Below, piece after piece: positions 1 to 9,712 of a stretch of 64,000 nt of DNA. The position numbers were made by a program, and so were the translations under genes. Position 1 is the stretch's first letter; each line of letters begins with the position of its first letter. Below the pieces are notes generated by a model, which saw only the letters and a program-made list of their open reading frames with translations, made no database searches and was not told where the DNA came from. This DNA comes from Sthenelais limicola (lineage: Eukaryota; Annelida; Polychaeta; Phyllodocida; Sigalionidae): positions 34,478,873 through 34,542,872 of the forward strand of contig OW804102.1 in assembly GCA_942159475.1 (NCBI GenBank), written 5' to 3'.

Positions 1-140
1 GAGGCATCTGCTTGTCAGATATAAAGAACAGAGGCCGTTGGAGGTCGGATTGTGTAGAAAAGTATATATCTCCTTCATTGGACCATGAGTTAAAGATTGA
101 TGCTCTCATCTCCTCATCGTTGTAGTGTGTTTGGGCTTTT

Positions 141-610
141 GGTACTGAATAAATGTGCTTTGCTGCCCAAACGGCACTCCTGCCTCTGGTTATATATTCA
201 TATTAGATATATATGTCATCGTACTACCTTTATACACCTTCCGACACGACCACGCCCCCCTGCGCATATCTACAGTTGGGTTGACAACGCCCATATCGCA
301 GCGCGTGGCTGTGTTTACTTCTCATCTATGACGTCACCGCGGGTTCGGCCAATCAGCATCGCCGAGCCCCGCCCACCTTGCCACGCCCATTCGATCTAGC
401 CACTTTGAACTCAGCCGCGGAAACGTTCACATCGTTTCGCCTGTCTTGAAAATTTTTTCTTTTATTCTATGTATTGTATTGGGTACTGAATAAATGTGCT
501 TTGCTGCCCAAACGGCACTCCTGCCTCTGGTTATATATTCATATTAGATATATATGTCATCGTACTACCTTTATACACCTTCCGACACGACCACGCCCCC
601 CTGCGCATAT
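141..610 (+). repeat. Tandem promoter-like module (129-bp exact direct repeats)
   Basis: Bases 141-269 and 482-610 are identical over 129 bp by eye, giving a period of 341 bp. The repeat has AATAAA near its start and ends GCGCATAT. The spacer 270-481 holds promoter-type motifs. A diverged copy of the spacer alone occurs at 4256-4405. The order of promoter motifs, AATAAA and tail resembles U3-R-U5 of a solo LTR, or stacked 5' monomers of a LINE. No coding part of such an element lies next to it, so the class is unresolved. Confidence 0.7.
329..374 (+). promoter_or_regulatory. CRE + CCAAT + GC-box cluster
   Basis: A perfect CRE palindrome TGACGTCA lies at 329-336, a CCAAT box at 349-353 and a GC box CCCCGCCC at about 367-374. 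The segment is CpG-rich against an AT-rich background. The diverged copy at 4256-4405 keeps ACGTCAC and CCAATCA, so the motifs belong to the repeat and are not unique to a host gene. Activity is inferred from motifs only. Confidence 0.5.
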
Positions 611-713
611 GGCACTTAATGAAAGACAGATCTTTTCCTAATAAAATATCCAAAATGGACCTAACTTTAAACATAGTCACAATAATATTGATACCTTTTG
701 TGCCTTCTTGAAG

Positions 714-816
714 TGAGCGCCTATCTAGAGGAGTCAATAATATACAAGGACGATGGTGAAAAGGAAATATTCTTGTCAAAACTGGCTCTACAGTGTGGGC
801 ACATTTTCCTTCAAGC
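714..816 (+). CDS. Penultimate exon of an unrecognised gene (partial)
   Basis: A 103-bp exon candidate. The acceptor is a pyrimidine-rich tract ending TTGAAG (AG at 712-713) and the donor is a strong GTAAGTAA at 817. The frame is open throughout (about 33 codons), contains KLALQCGHIFLQ, is helical in character and is acidic at the start. The exon ends after two bases of a codon, and 2722-2890 begins with the single base that completes it, so the two join in frame across a 1.9-kb intron. That intron contains family B copies and a TTAA element. Earlier exons lie left of the window. I do not recognise the protein. Confidence 0.5.
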
Positions 817-896
817 GTAAGTAATACATCTATCACAATTTTGTAAATGAAATAAAGAAAAAGAAAGAATCCTTGGGGCATGGAGTGCTGTTAGTA

Positions 897-1345
897 GTAT
901 GAATACATGTGCCAAATTTCAAGACTGTATTGAATAATATCTATGCATATCTGAGGTTATCTTACAGACTAAATTTAATTACTTTACTATTACTAATAAT
1001 ATCTATGCATATCTGCGGTTATCTTAAGGACTATATTTAATTACTTTAGCATGAATACATGTGCCAAATTTCAAGACTGTATTGAATAATATCTATGCAT
1101 ATCTGAGGTTATCTTAAGGACTATGTTTAACTACTTTATTATAGTGAGTGACCATCAGGAAAGAACGCAACCTTTCTTTCATGTGTACAACAATATAGAA
1201 GTACTTATTGAATTCTAGGTAATGTATACTATCATTGGAATCAGGTTGATCTCAACTTTTTAAATGGGGATTTCTCAAAATCCACTTCTTGTGACTTGTG
1301 ACTCATTCTCACAACTCATTCTCCTGTAACACATCACCTATTGAT
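897..1345 (+). mobile_element. Family B element, internally duplicated
   Basis: This is the family B sequence also seen whole at 48427-48826. The left part is stuttered: the block ATGCATATCTGAGGTTATCT recurs three times (about 942, 1006 and 1096), twice preceded by ATGAATACATGTGCCAAATT. The right part runs through the diagnostic GTGACTTGTGACTCATT to CACATCACC-like sequence near 1345. It is intronic to the gene at 714-2890. Confidence 0.65.
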
Positions 1346-1414
1346 ATACTGCTGATATAATATTGATTCTCTAATATTGACTCTTGAGCTGTGCCTCACA
1401 GGAACCTATGAACC

Positions 1415-1600
1415 ATTTGTGATGTGTCAGGAAAATGAGTTGAAAGTGGCAAAATATGGATTTTGAGATATCATCACATTTAAGAAGATGAGATCAAGGG
1501 GATTCTAATGATGGTAAACATTGGTACATCCGATAAGTACTTCTAATTTGTATATGCATGAAACAATATTTCTTTATGGCCTATCACTAATGGGGTATTT
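1415..1600 (-). mobile_element. Family B fragment, inverted relative to 897-1345
   Basis: It begins GTGATGTGTCAGGAAAATGA and continues GAGATATCATCACATTTAAG, which is the reverse complement of the right end of the preceding copy. The two copies face each other across 70 bp, forming a long imperfect inverted repeat. Confidence 0.6.
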
Positions 1601-1865
1601 AGATATACTCCTTAGTTTGACTTTAGACATGGCTTTGGCTGGGGGGGGGGGTTCTGACGGCGGGGTTTTGGCTGGGGGGTTTTCACTGGCAGGATTCTGT
1701 CCGTACACCAGATGAACCCAATATACAAGCTTGAGATTTGATACATGCGTTCATGATATTAGCAGTACTAAACTCCTGAAAAAATTAAACCGTTCTGACC
1801 AAGGGTTTCTGTGAATAAAACCATTCAGGAAATATCATTTTTTGCGAATTGTGACTCATTTTCAT

Positions 1866-2696
1866 TTAAGGTGTCTCAGTAGTGATTTTGATTACAGATG
1901 AATTTCTCTAAAACTTTAACCAATGATACTTATATGATACTTATACTATATATATATTATCATCAAATAATTTTTTTCCCCTCACATCTTGAGTTAGCCC
2001 CCTGGAAGCCTCCTAGTGGCAGTATGAGGCACTAGCAAAATTGACTTTGGCAGATGACAATCAGCGTTTGAAAAAAAACTGTTTGATGAATATTAATGGA
2101 ATTTAATATGAATGTAGATATAGTATTTGCTACCTCATACACAACAAATCAGGATGGCTTTCCAGGCTTAATTTTTCTATATTACGACTTATTTATGAGA
2201 AAAAATGGGGAAAAAATGAAATTCCTGATTAATATTTGATTTAAACAAAAATGGCCTCATAAATCTTGGTGAAATTCTATATGGATACAGCTATCATACT
2301 CACTAACTTGCACACAAAACATCAGCATGAATTTCCAGGCTGAATTTTTTTATGTTACAACTTAATTATGAGAAAATTGGCTAAAAATGAAAATATTCTT
2401 GGTAAATATACGATTTATACACATATGGTTCCATAAATTTTAATGAAGTTTAATATGGATGTAGGGACTGTAGATACTAACTCCCACACCAAAAATCAGC
2501 ATCAATTTTCTGGCTGAAATGTTTATATCAAGACTTAACATACATACTTCGTCTGCATAATGCCGATAAGTGATATTCCCTGCTACATGTATTGAATACA
2601 CATTGCGTGAAAAATGGCAAAAGTTATAAATAACCCGCTACTCAAGCTAGGCGATGCCGCGCACCCCGTTACATAATCACTACTGAGTCACCTTAA
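1866..2696. mobile_element. TTAA-target TIR element with three internal tandem repeats
   Basis: TTAA at 1866-1869 and 2693-2696 brackets inverted ends GGTGTCTCAGTAGTGATT (left) and the complement of GGTGACTCAGTAGTGATT (right), with one mismatch in 18. The interior carries about three head-to-tail copies of a roughly 175-bp unit starting near 2094, 2269 and 2445, each with CAGGCTTAATTT or CAGGCTGAA-like sequence and a TTATGAGAAAA block. There is no ORF. TTAA duplication is typical of the piggyBac and Kolobok (T2) superfamilies. The element lies in the intron just upstream of the terminal exon. Confidence 0.75.
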
Positions 2697-2721
2697 CACA
2701 TCTCATGTGTATACATTATAG

Positions 2722-2890
2722 AGCGCTCTTCTCTGGGACCATTGACGAGCAGTTGATGATTCCACAGAGTGTTAAACTCAGAATGCTGAAGCAAGCTGGA
2801 AATTTGATGAACAAACATGAAAATATCCACACCATTCAAGAATTTGTAGATGCTGTGTTTTGTGAAATGAAGGATGATGAATCGTTGTGA
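2722..2890 (+). CDS. Terminal coding exon of an unrecognised gene
   Basis: Acceptor ACATTATAG at 2713-2721, open frame of 56 codons to TGA at 2888-2890, then AATAAA 32 bp later. The encoded tail reads like one or two helices (MIPQSVKLRMLKQAG, then TIQEFVDAVFCEM) and ends in the acidic KDDESL. It joins in phase to the exon at 714-816. An initiating Met inside this exon is unlikely because the frame continues upstream through the splice site. The family is unknown to me. The combination of matching phase, good splice sites and a poly(A) signal is the main support. Confidence 0.55.
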
Positions 2891-2921
2891 ACAATGAAAA
2901 TGATGTTAATCTTGTGTCTCT

Positions 2922-2927
2922 AATAAA
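2922..2927 (+). terminator. Poly(A) signal AATAAA
   Basis: AATAAA lies 32 bp after the TGA of the preceding exon, at the spacing expected for a short 3' UTR. Confidence 0.55.
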
Positions 2928-2960
2928 AACTACATCCTAAGGCCATTTGCTTTCAATATA

Positions 2961-3689
2961 ATATTTCTTTTGCCATGTTTTGTATTCAGGTAATATTTCC
3001 AATGGGTTACACTCTCACCCCAGGGGTGGTTTTCTTTGTGTCCTGATTTAAGTAATATGGTCATTACCTTTTTTTACTTTGATTACATTTAATAAAAGAT
3101 TAACAAAATAACAAGATTTTGAAGTTGAGCTTTTACAAAAGAAACAAATTTTGGCTGATTACCGAGGTAGTTTACATGGCTAATTAGCCCAAGCTCATGG
3201 GGACAAACTGGTATCATAGATAAATAAAAAAGATGCTGTTTGCATTTATTTTTCTTTGTATATATCGATCGGATGTGTGCTCATTTGTTCTTGCTTAATT
3301 GTTTATCAAGAAGAATGAACACATGCCCATAGGGAAGGTTTTTATGACATTATTTTATAGTATATCTTTTTATAATATTTTCATTCCTAAATTTACATTT
3401 AATCACAGCTAGCACTGAGAATATTGCGACAATTACAAAATGTCTTACTGAATAAAAATATCAAAACATTAACAACATTACAGAACTCAACCTCACAAGC
3501 AGGTGAAGATGGAGGTAATAATGTGTTAGTGATATGAGATGAGATGAAATTTTGTTGATATATAAAGGACAAATATAGTACAGACTAATAATCAAGAACG
3601 CCTATTTATGAGAGGTGAGATGATTGAGATCTATACATTCCTAGCAATTTCATCAGGTTTTATACAAGGAAACCAAGAGTCATCAGGAA
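2961..3689. other. Intergenic, no recognised feature
   Basis: AT-rich DNA after the terminal exon. I see no ORF, inverted-repeat element or splice-flanked frame. Confidence 0.4.
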
Positions 3690-4248
3690 AAGGGTGTAGA
3701 ATTGGATGACTAGCAACGGATTTAATATCAATGAAAACAAAACCCAGTTGTAGGTACTTGGTCACAAACCATTACTTAAAACAGTAAATTTGGGTAGGAT
3801 CTGTCTGAATTGCTCCCCAGTAAAGACTTTCAAAACTGTAAAATATATAATTTAGGACATAAAATCGACTGCTATACTAATATGAATGGTCACATGTTGA
3901 GACTAAAAGCAAATCTAATGCATTTATAAGAGTAAAGGGTGGTCTCCACTGGCTGCGGTAAGCCCTGCGGTAAGCTCTGGGGTAAGCCTTGCGATGATGC
4001 TGTGATGGTGAAAAGTGACGATGTCCTCCTCCTCCCTACATGGTTTACTGACCATGTAGGCAAGGACCTTGTCAATCCTCACCACCTACAAAACCAGCAC
4101 AAACCATCGCAAGGCTTTACCGCAGAGTTTACCGCAGCCAGTTGAGAACACCCTTAAAGCTCCTCCTGTTCAACAAGATCAGACCATACATAATGTTTGA
4201 CATGACCAAAACTGTATTGAAGAGTCATATTTCATTTTTAGCTGAATA
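3690..4248 (+). pseudogene. Non-LTR retrotransposon RT fragment, interrupted
   Basis: Conceptual translation gives NWMTS...INENKTQL, a stop, then VLGHK...TVNLGRI. After the 3936-4157 insertion it resumes with LLLFNKIRPYI and VLKSHISFLAEY. These match in order the RT segments NWMTKKK, KCQLQVLGSK, LVRLRPCL and IVKSHILSLAEYG of the LINE copy at 23100-24306. Stops and truncation mark it as dead. It ends where the promoter-like module begins (4256). Confidence 0.7.
3936..4157. mobile_element. Foldback MITE inserted in LINE fragment
   Basis: Left arm AAGGGTGGTCTCCACTGGCT, with the right arm its complement (AAGGGTGTTCTCAACTGGCT), about 30 bp. After this cap the arms consist of repeats of a 9-12 base unit around GCGGTAAGC, direct on the left and inverted on the right. 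TTAA is intact at 4154-4157 and the left target reads GTAA. It splits the RT fragment into two collinear halves, so it is the younger insertion. Confidence 0.75.
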
Positions 4249-4255
4249 TACAATG

Positions 4256-4405
4256 TCATGTACAGTTGGTATTGACAACGCCCATATTGCTACACGTGGA
4301 ATTGTTTACCTTCTGCCTATCACGTCACAACGGGCGCGACCAATCACAAGCGTTGTGCCCTGCCCACCTAAGCCACACCTTCCATTCTAGCCCCTTTGAA
4401 CACTG
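4256..4405 (+). repeat. Diverged copy of the promoter-like module
   Basis: Matches the 270-420 spacer of the first repeat: GTTGGTATTGACAACGCCCA, then ACGTCAC, CCAATCA and CTGCCCACC at the same relative positions. It lacks the flanking 129-bp unit. Confidence 0.65.
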
Positions 4406-5024
4406 TATTGGTACGTGACACACCTCCCTATACACCATTCATCTTATATGTCCTCACATAATATAAGTCGTCCTCACATATAATTATGTATACATTATCC
4501 TCAAACCTCTTGCCCTTGTGATATGTCTATATGTATATCACGCGAATAATATGTCTACCTAAGTGTACACCAAAGAAATAACGTGAAATTTGAAAAGTCC
4601 TGTCTTTCTACAGTTGAAGTCTTTTCTCTGCACATTTATATAGTTGGCATACAGCTAGGTTTGCTTTCATTAAACTACAGGGTATCAACATAATTTGAAA
4701 GATATCAATTACCGTTAAGGATGTTTAATGTATAAACATCATAATTATACAATGCATAACATCTGACGGCCATTTTGTCGGATATATTTTCAAGAAATCG
4801 GGTGAGCTCCCGTTCTTTGGCTTGTGGGATTAAATCAATATAAATCAGCTATGCATAGAGAGATTTTTCAGATACAAATTGTGTTTGCTTTTTCTGATAT
4901 GCTGGAATCCCCCTTCTCCCCTGAAATAACACAGTACCGAATATATTTACCCTTGCATGCACCTTAACAGACACATATGAGTAGTCAGGCATGCAAACTT
5001 CACTATACGTAAAAATAATATGTA

Positions 5025-5261
5025 TGGGTCATATTTTCAGATAATGTACAATTGACAGCTGTACACATTCAGTAAATTCTGCTAAATTAGGCTGCAATTT
5101 GGCCAATACTAGGTTAATTCGAGTATATCTGGAATTGCATTGATTCTAGCAATCGGTTCGGTTAGGTTGAACAGTATTTTTAACTTTATTTTCGTCTGAA
5201 ATTTGGGTTATTTAAGAGGATTGGTGAAGCTGAATTGTACATTTTCTGGCGTCTTCACCCA
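5025..5261 (+). mobile_element. Family A MITE (reference copy)
   Basis: 237 bp. The left end is TGGGTCATATTTTCAGATAA with AATGTACAATT just inside. The right end is the inverted counterpart, AATTGTACATTTTCTGG...CACCCA. TA sits on both sides. Family hallmarks inside are GTAAATTCTGCTAAATTAGG, CATTGATTCTAGCAAT, and GGGTTATTTAAGAGGATTGG before the right end. There is no ORF. A TA target points to Tc1/mariner-type mobilisation, but no autonomous partner is in the window. Confidence 0.85.
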
Positions 5262-6049
5262 TATATCATATACGTGTATGAAGGTACCTACCGTGCGAAC
5301 CAATATGCGTCCAAAACAGATAATAGATGAATCCTATAGTGACTAGATTCGGGAAAACAATCCATTTGGTGATTCTCTTCATACTGTCGGTTTGGAATGT
5401 GAGCAGTTTTTAAAATATAATCCATGCATTAACTATATATAACATGAGTGGACACCTATACTCTGTATACTATTAAACTAAGTAGACACGTTGAAGCTCG
5501 GAGAATGTATAGAATCTGAACTTCTTAAAAGAGTCAACTTGGTAAGCATGGCTTGTTCCTTTCTATACGGATGGAGGCCGGCTCTGATATATATGTTTCA
5601 CCAGGCAGATGCATTATACCTCCCCGGTTCCACGTTGGTTCGTTACAAGCTGGTTCTTAAAACTGCTTCAGCATTTAATGTCCACAAGATTGAAGTGACT
5701 ATAATCCAGTAATTAATTGTCAATGGAAAAACGATTAGTTAGTATCCAAACTGTGATGTTTATATATACTAGGAAGATTTCCCGGAGCTTTGATTATTAA
5801 ATTTCTTAACATGTATCATCTGTGTCAAAGTGGTCGGCTTCCAATGGCTTTCTTTGAATGTGTATCGTGAAAGGTTTCCACCGTGTATTCTCCCCCAAAT
5901 TATCACGGAGATGTTCATCGGTTGCTATAATAGTAAGAGTTGGCCACTATATTCCAACAGTTGAGTTGGAAACGCTTCTATAGTTAGGACCGGTGATATA
6001 GGTGTTTATGGCACCCCTGTTCCACATGTTCCCGGACCGCCACCAACGC
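5262..6049. other. Intergenic, no recognised feature
   Basis: AT-rich DNA holding only short chance frames; the 73-codon frame at 5491-5712 has no splice context or recognisable motif. Confidence 0.4.
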
Positions 6050-6424
6050 TTAGGCCAAAAAAATAATAGGTGTGTTTCCGATTTACCCCCTCCCCCCCCC
6101 CCCCCCACACACACACCTAGAAAAACCTTCCCCTACCTAAACCTTTTTGACCATACCTGATTATTTTTTCACCATATCCTACTTTTTTTGGATTTTTTGA
6201 CAAAAAAAAGATTATAAAAGCAGGAAAACAGGCTTTCCCGACCCGGAACTGTCAAAGAGCACATCTCCCATATTTAAAACAACTATTGTTACAAAATACA
6301 TATTTTGTTCAGTTCCTGGGAGGTGGTTTCCTAAAAAAAAAATTTTAAAAAAAGTTACCACCCCTCCCTACCTAGTTTTCAGCCAGATAAATAGGAAACA
6401 CACCTATTATTTTGTTTGGCCTTA
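6050..6424. mobile_element. TIR element, TTA target (family D)
   Basis: TTA flanks the ends GGCCAAAAAAATAATAGGTG (left) and the inverted GGCCAAACAAAATAATAGGT (right), continuing GTGTTTCC on both sides. About 370 bp, with C-runs and A/T homopolymers inside and no ORF. The superfamily is not assigned. Confidence 0.75.
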
Positions 6425-6558
6425 TCATGTACGAGTTCAGTCAAGCACGCACGATGCCCTCCGTTCACTTATTACAAGTAAGTTCATACATTTAATGGTC
6501 CCCTGGTTTTACCTTCAACCTTCAAATTCCACTTTCGAAATACATACATACATCATAT

Positions 6559-7672
6559 TTAAAGGCAAACGCTACTATTCACTGCCACGCCCCCCTTTTC
6601 CATATACCAAATCTACGGGCATTTTACTCACTATTCCTTTAGCATTGAAGTCTATGAGGAAACGGCCCATTTTTGCACATTTTATAGGATAAAACAAACA
6701 ATTAATGGCTACTCCTACGGTCCCAAAATTTTCTACACATACAGTTCAGGTTATATACTACAGATAAAAAGGAAAAAAAATATGTGTCATCGCGTTCGAT
6801 TTTTTTTTATAGCTGTCTGAAATAGACATGTTTGGGAAACAGAGCTAGCTATGGGTACTCTCAGTTGTACCCAATTAGTATTCAAGTCTATTGGGAAATG
6901 CTGCATTTTCCTTTCACAGTTTTGGTAATAAAACAAAAATGGATACTCCAAATGTCCCAGAATTTTCTACACATATAGTGCAGGTAATAATCTACACATA
7001 TATCGGGAAAAAATGTATTTCATCTCGTTAAAAAAATAATTGTAGCTGTCTGAAATAGACATGTTTAGGAAACATAGAACACTTTGAAAGCAGCAGATTT
7101 TTGGGTTGTCAGCCATGTTTCAAAGCCCCATAATTCAAAAACTAGCACGGTGACCCATTAATTTTTTTTCAGTTTTAAGAACACAAATACTTGAAAAAGC
7201 ATATACTAAAGAATCAGAAAAATGACATTTATTTTCACTGGGGAGGAAAAAAAATTGTTTTTATAAAAATGGTGAAAAATATTGAGTTTTTTCGAGTTTT
7301 AAATTTAAAATTCACATTATGTATTTGTTGTTTTCAAAATAAAAATAACAATGCACCCTATAGAAAAGAGGCATAGAATTATTGGCCAAATAATACTCTC
7401 TCCAAAACTGTTAATTTTACTTAAATTGAGTGAATATAAAAAGCAAATATCAACTATGAAGTCAAGGTACTGCAAAATGGGCCCCCCTTTTGGTCGTCAT
7501 TGGTACTTTTGAGATGCCAAATTTTGAAGCACTGTAATTCAAAAATGAGCACGGCGACCCAATGATTTTTTTTCATCCTTATGACCAGAAGCACTTCAAG
7601 AATCAAATACCAAAGTTTCAGAAAAATGACATTTATTTTCATTTTCTACTAGATAGTAGCGTTTGCCTTTAA
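6559..7672. mobile_element. TTAA-target TIR element, 1.1 kb, with internal repeats
   Basis: TTAA at 6559-6562 and 7669-7672 brackets perfect 16-bp ends AGGCAAACGCTACTAT. With the target this reads TTAAAGGC, matching the TTAAAGG start described for T2/Kolobok MITEs. Internal direct repeats include TAGCTGTCTGAAATAGACAT (near 6812 and 7041), AATTTTCTACACATA (near 6729 and 6961) and CAGAAAAATGACATTTATTT (near 7207 and 7619). Short ORFs inside have no family features. Confidence 0.8.
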
Positions 7673-8261
7673 TTACCAACTAATGAGACGTATATATAGC
7701 TATATATATATATAATATATATCATTCATGATTAGGAACCCAACATCTAATAGATGAATTTATATATAATTAGCATTCTCCTAAAAAGTCCGTGACTTAT
7801 GTTAATGGATGAAAGATAAATCATATATAATTATATCAGTACATTGGTACCGTTTGTCGTAAGAACAAACAGCAATTGTTTCCTTCATCGTAAACGCCCT
7901 TTAAACAACTGTTATTTGCATATAATTGCCAATGGTCACATTTGTCCAAATTGTAGTATACCTGTCAAGCAAATAGGAAAATGAGCTACAAGTGGATATT
8001 ATACGATATTTTCCGATGTTTTGTTCACAGGAAGCCTTGGTCAGATTCTTTTCATTTCTGGAGGGTGTAGTGCTGCTATATAAGTTGGCTTCAATCCATG
8101 TATCTCACGACCAAATTATATTTTGACAGTTCCGTATGTGCTTAACATCTAAGGTGTATAATACCTCTATATTAAGATTGAGACATCCATGGGATAAGTA
8201 TGAGGGAATGGAAGGGATTAAGGTAGAGGTAGAGGTGGTGGCTACTGATCATGTATCATAT
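7673..8261. other. Intergenic, AT-rich with a short TA microsatellite
   Basis: Holds a (TA)n tract near 7690-7722 and no supported gene. Confidence 0.4.
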
Positions 8262-8570
8262 TGATCATATATCATATTTCAAGACTGTATATTGAATGTA
8301 TATATTATATATGCATATCTGAGGTTATCCTAGGGAGTATTTTTAACTATATTTTCTAGTGATTGACCATAAAGGAATACCACTAGCTTTGCTTTTCATG
8401 CATAAAATAGTTGGCCTGAAATCGCAAGAAAAAAAAGGATATATAGAAGGATATAGAAGTCTTAATATTTACCACCATTGGAATTCGCGCTTGATCCCAT
8501 CTTTTCAAATATGATGCCTGAAAATCCATATTTGGGACTTGTGACTCATTTTCTTTAACACATCACATAT
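8262..8570 (+). mobile_element. Family B element, left-truncated
   Basis: Contains the family blocks TTTCAAGACTGTATATTGAA, GCATATCTGAGGTTATCC and, at the right end, GGGACTTGTGACTCATTTTC followed by ACACATCACATA. The left terminus is missing. Confidence 0.65.
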
Positions 8571-8748
8571 ATTTTACATTTAGAACACCTACATGCCGTG
8601 ACCTGCATATGGATGGTGACGCCTTCCCAGGTTGACATTGAGAGGTCAGCCACGCTTCAACGACCCCTGTAATTAAGCTGTAATTTTTAACCATTATATT
8701 TTAACGGTTTCGTACGTGCTTAACATCTAAGGTGTATGATACTTAGAC

Positions 8749-8790
8749 TGGGTCAGGTCGCCCAGAAATGTACAATTGCTCTCAGAATGG
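8749..8790 (+). mobile_element. Family A left-end fragment
   Basis: TGGGTCAGGTCGCCCAGAAA and then TGTACAATT match the family A left end. The homology fades after about 40 bp and no right end is seen. Confidence 0.4.
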
Positions 8791-9405
8791 CAAATTTAAA
8801 ACATTGGTAAATTAACATGTTATTTGGTCGTATTACATAGAACATATCTCCAGTTTTAAGTAAATATAAATTATACTACAATAGTCCAAGTGGTTCAGGG
8901 TTTTTTCATGCTGAATTAAAAGGTAAATAAGGTTTTTCAGCTTTAATTAAAAATAAACCATCTGCACTCATGTGATGATAAAAGGCAAAACAAGCCGAGT
9001 AGTTTTACATAGATATGTGTCAAAGTAAGTTTAAATACTCAGTAAGATATCTGATAAAGTTTATGATCATACACACTCCCCTTAGAGGTGTATTTTACAT
9101 ATCAATATTGGACAAGGTTTAAAAAAAGATTTATTTTAAATGAATAAATTAAAAATAATTCCTGTATGCATAATATAGTACTGTAGTAGATTTAGAGCGG
9201 ACACAGATTTGTCATTAGTGACTCTATTCTACACCAGGTCGCCTACCTGTCCAGTGCTTGTAGTTTATACCAACTCACTCTACTAGTGGCACTGATGTAG
9301 ATCATATCCTATGTGTTATCCAAGTCTATGTATCATCTTATTCCTGCTGTACAGGTAGCTTTTATATCTATTACAATTACTACAGATTGTATGTTATACC
9401 TAAAT

Positions 9406-9712
9406 ATAGTAATAGTCAAAGACAATAAACAAACACGTGAATGTCACTAGTAGTGACAGTCGAGTGACAGTCGAGTGACCGCCCAAGTTTATTAATAAGG
9501 AACACAAATTCCCAGTCCGACTCGTTCAGGGTTGGGTGAGAGAGTGCCCAACCGCGGGAATACCTTGGATACAGTACACAAACAATTCAGGTGTTGGGAC
9601 AATGAATACATATACATTATATAGTAATGGAAATATACAAGAGTAAATATAGTAATAGTCAAACAAAATAAACAAACACGTGAATGGCACTAGTAGTGAG
9701 GTTGAGTGACGC
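9406..9712 (+). repeat. Direct repeats of about 65 bp, 240 bp apart
   Basis: The block AATATAGTAATAGTCAAA...AATAAACAAACACGTGAATG...CACTAGTAGTGA occurs at about 9406-9470 and again at 9646-9710. The first copy is followed by a duplicated CAGTCGAGTGA. The arrangement could be the remnant of a terminal-repeat element. Nothing coding lies between. Confidence 0.6.
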
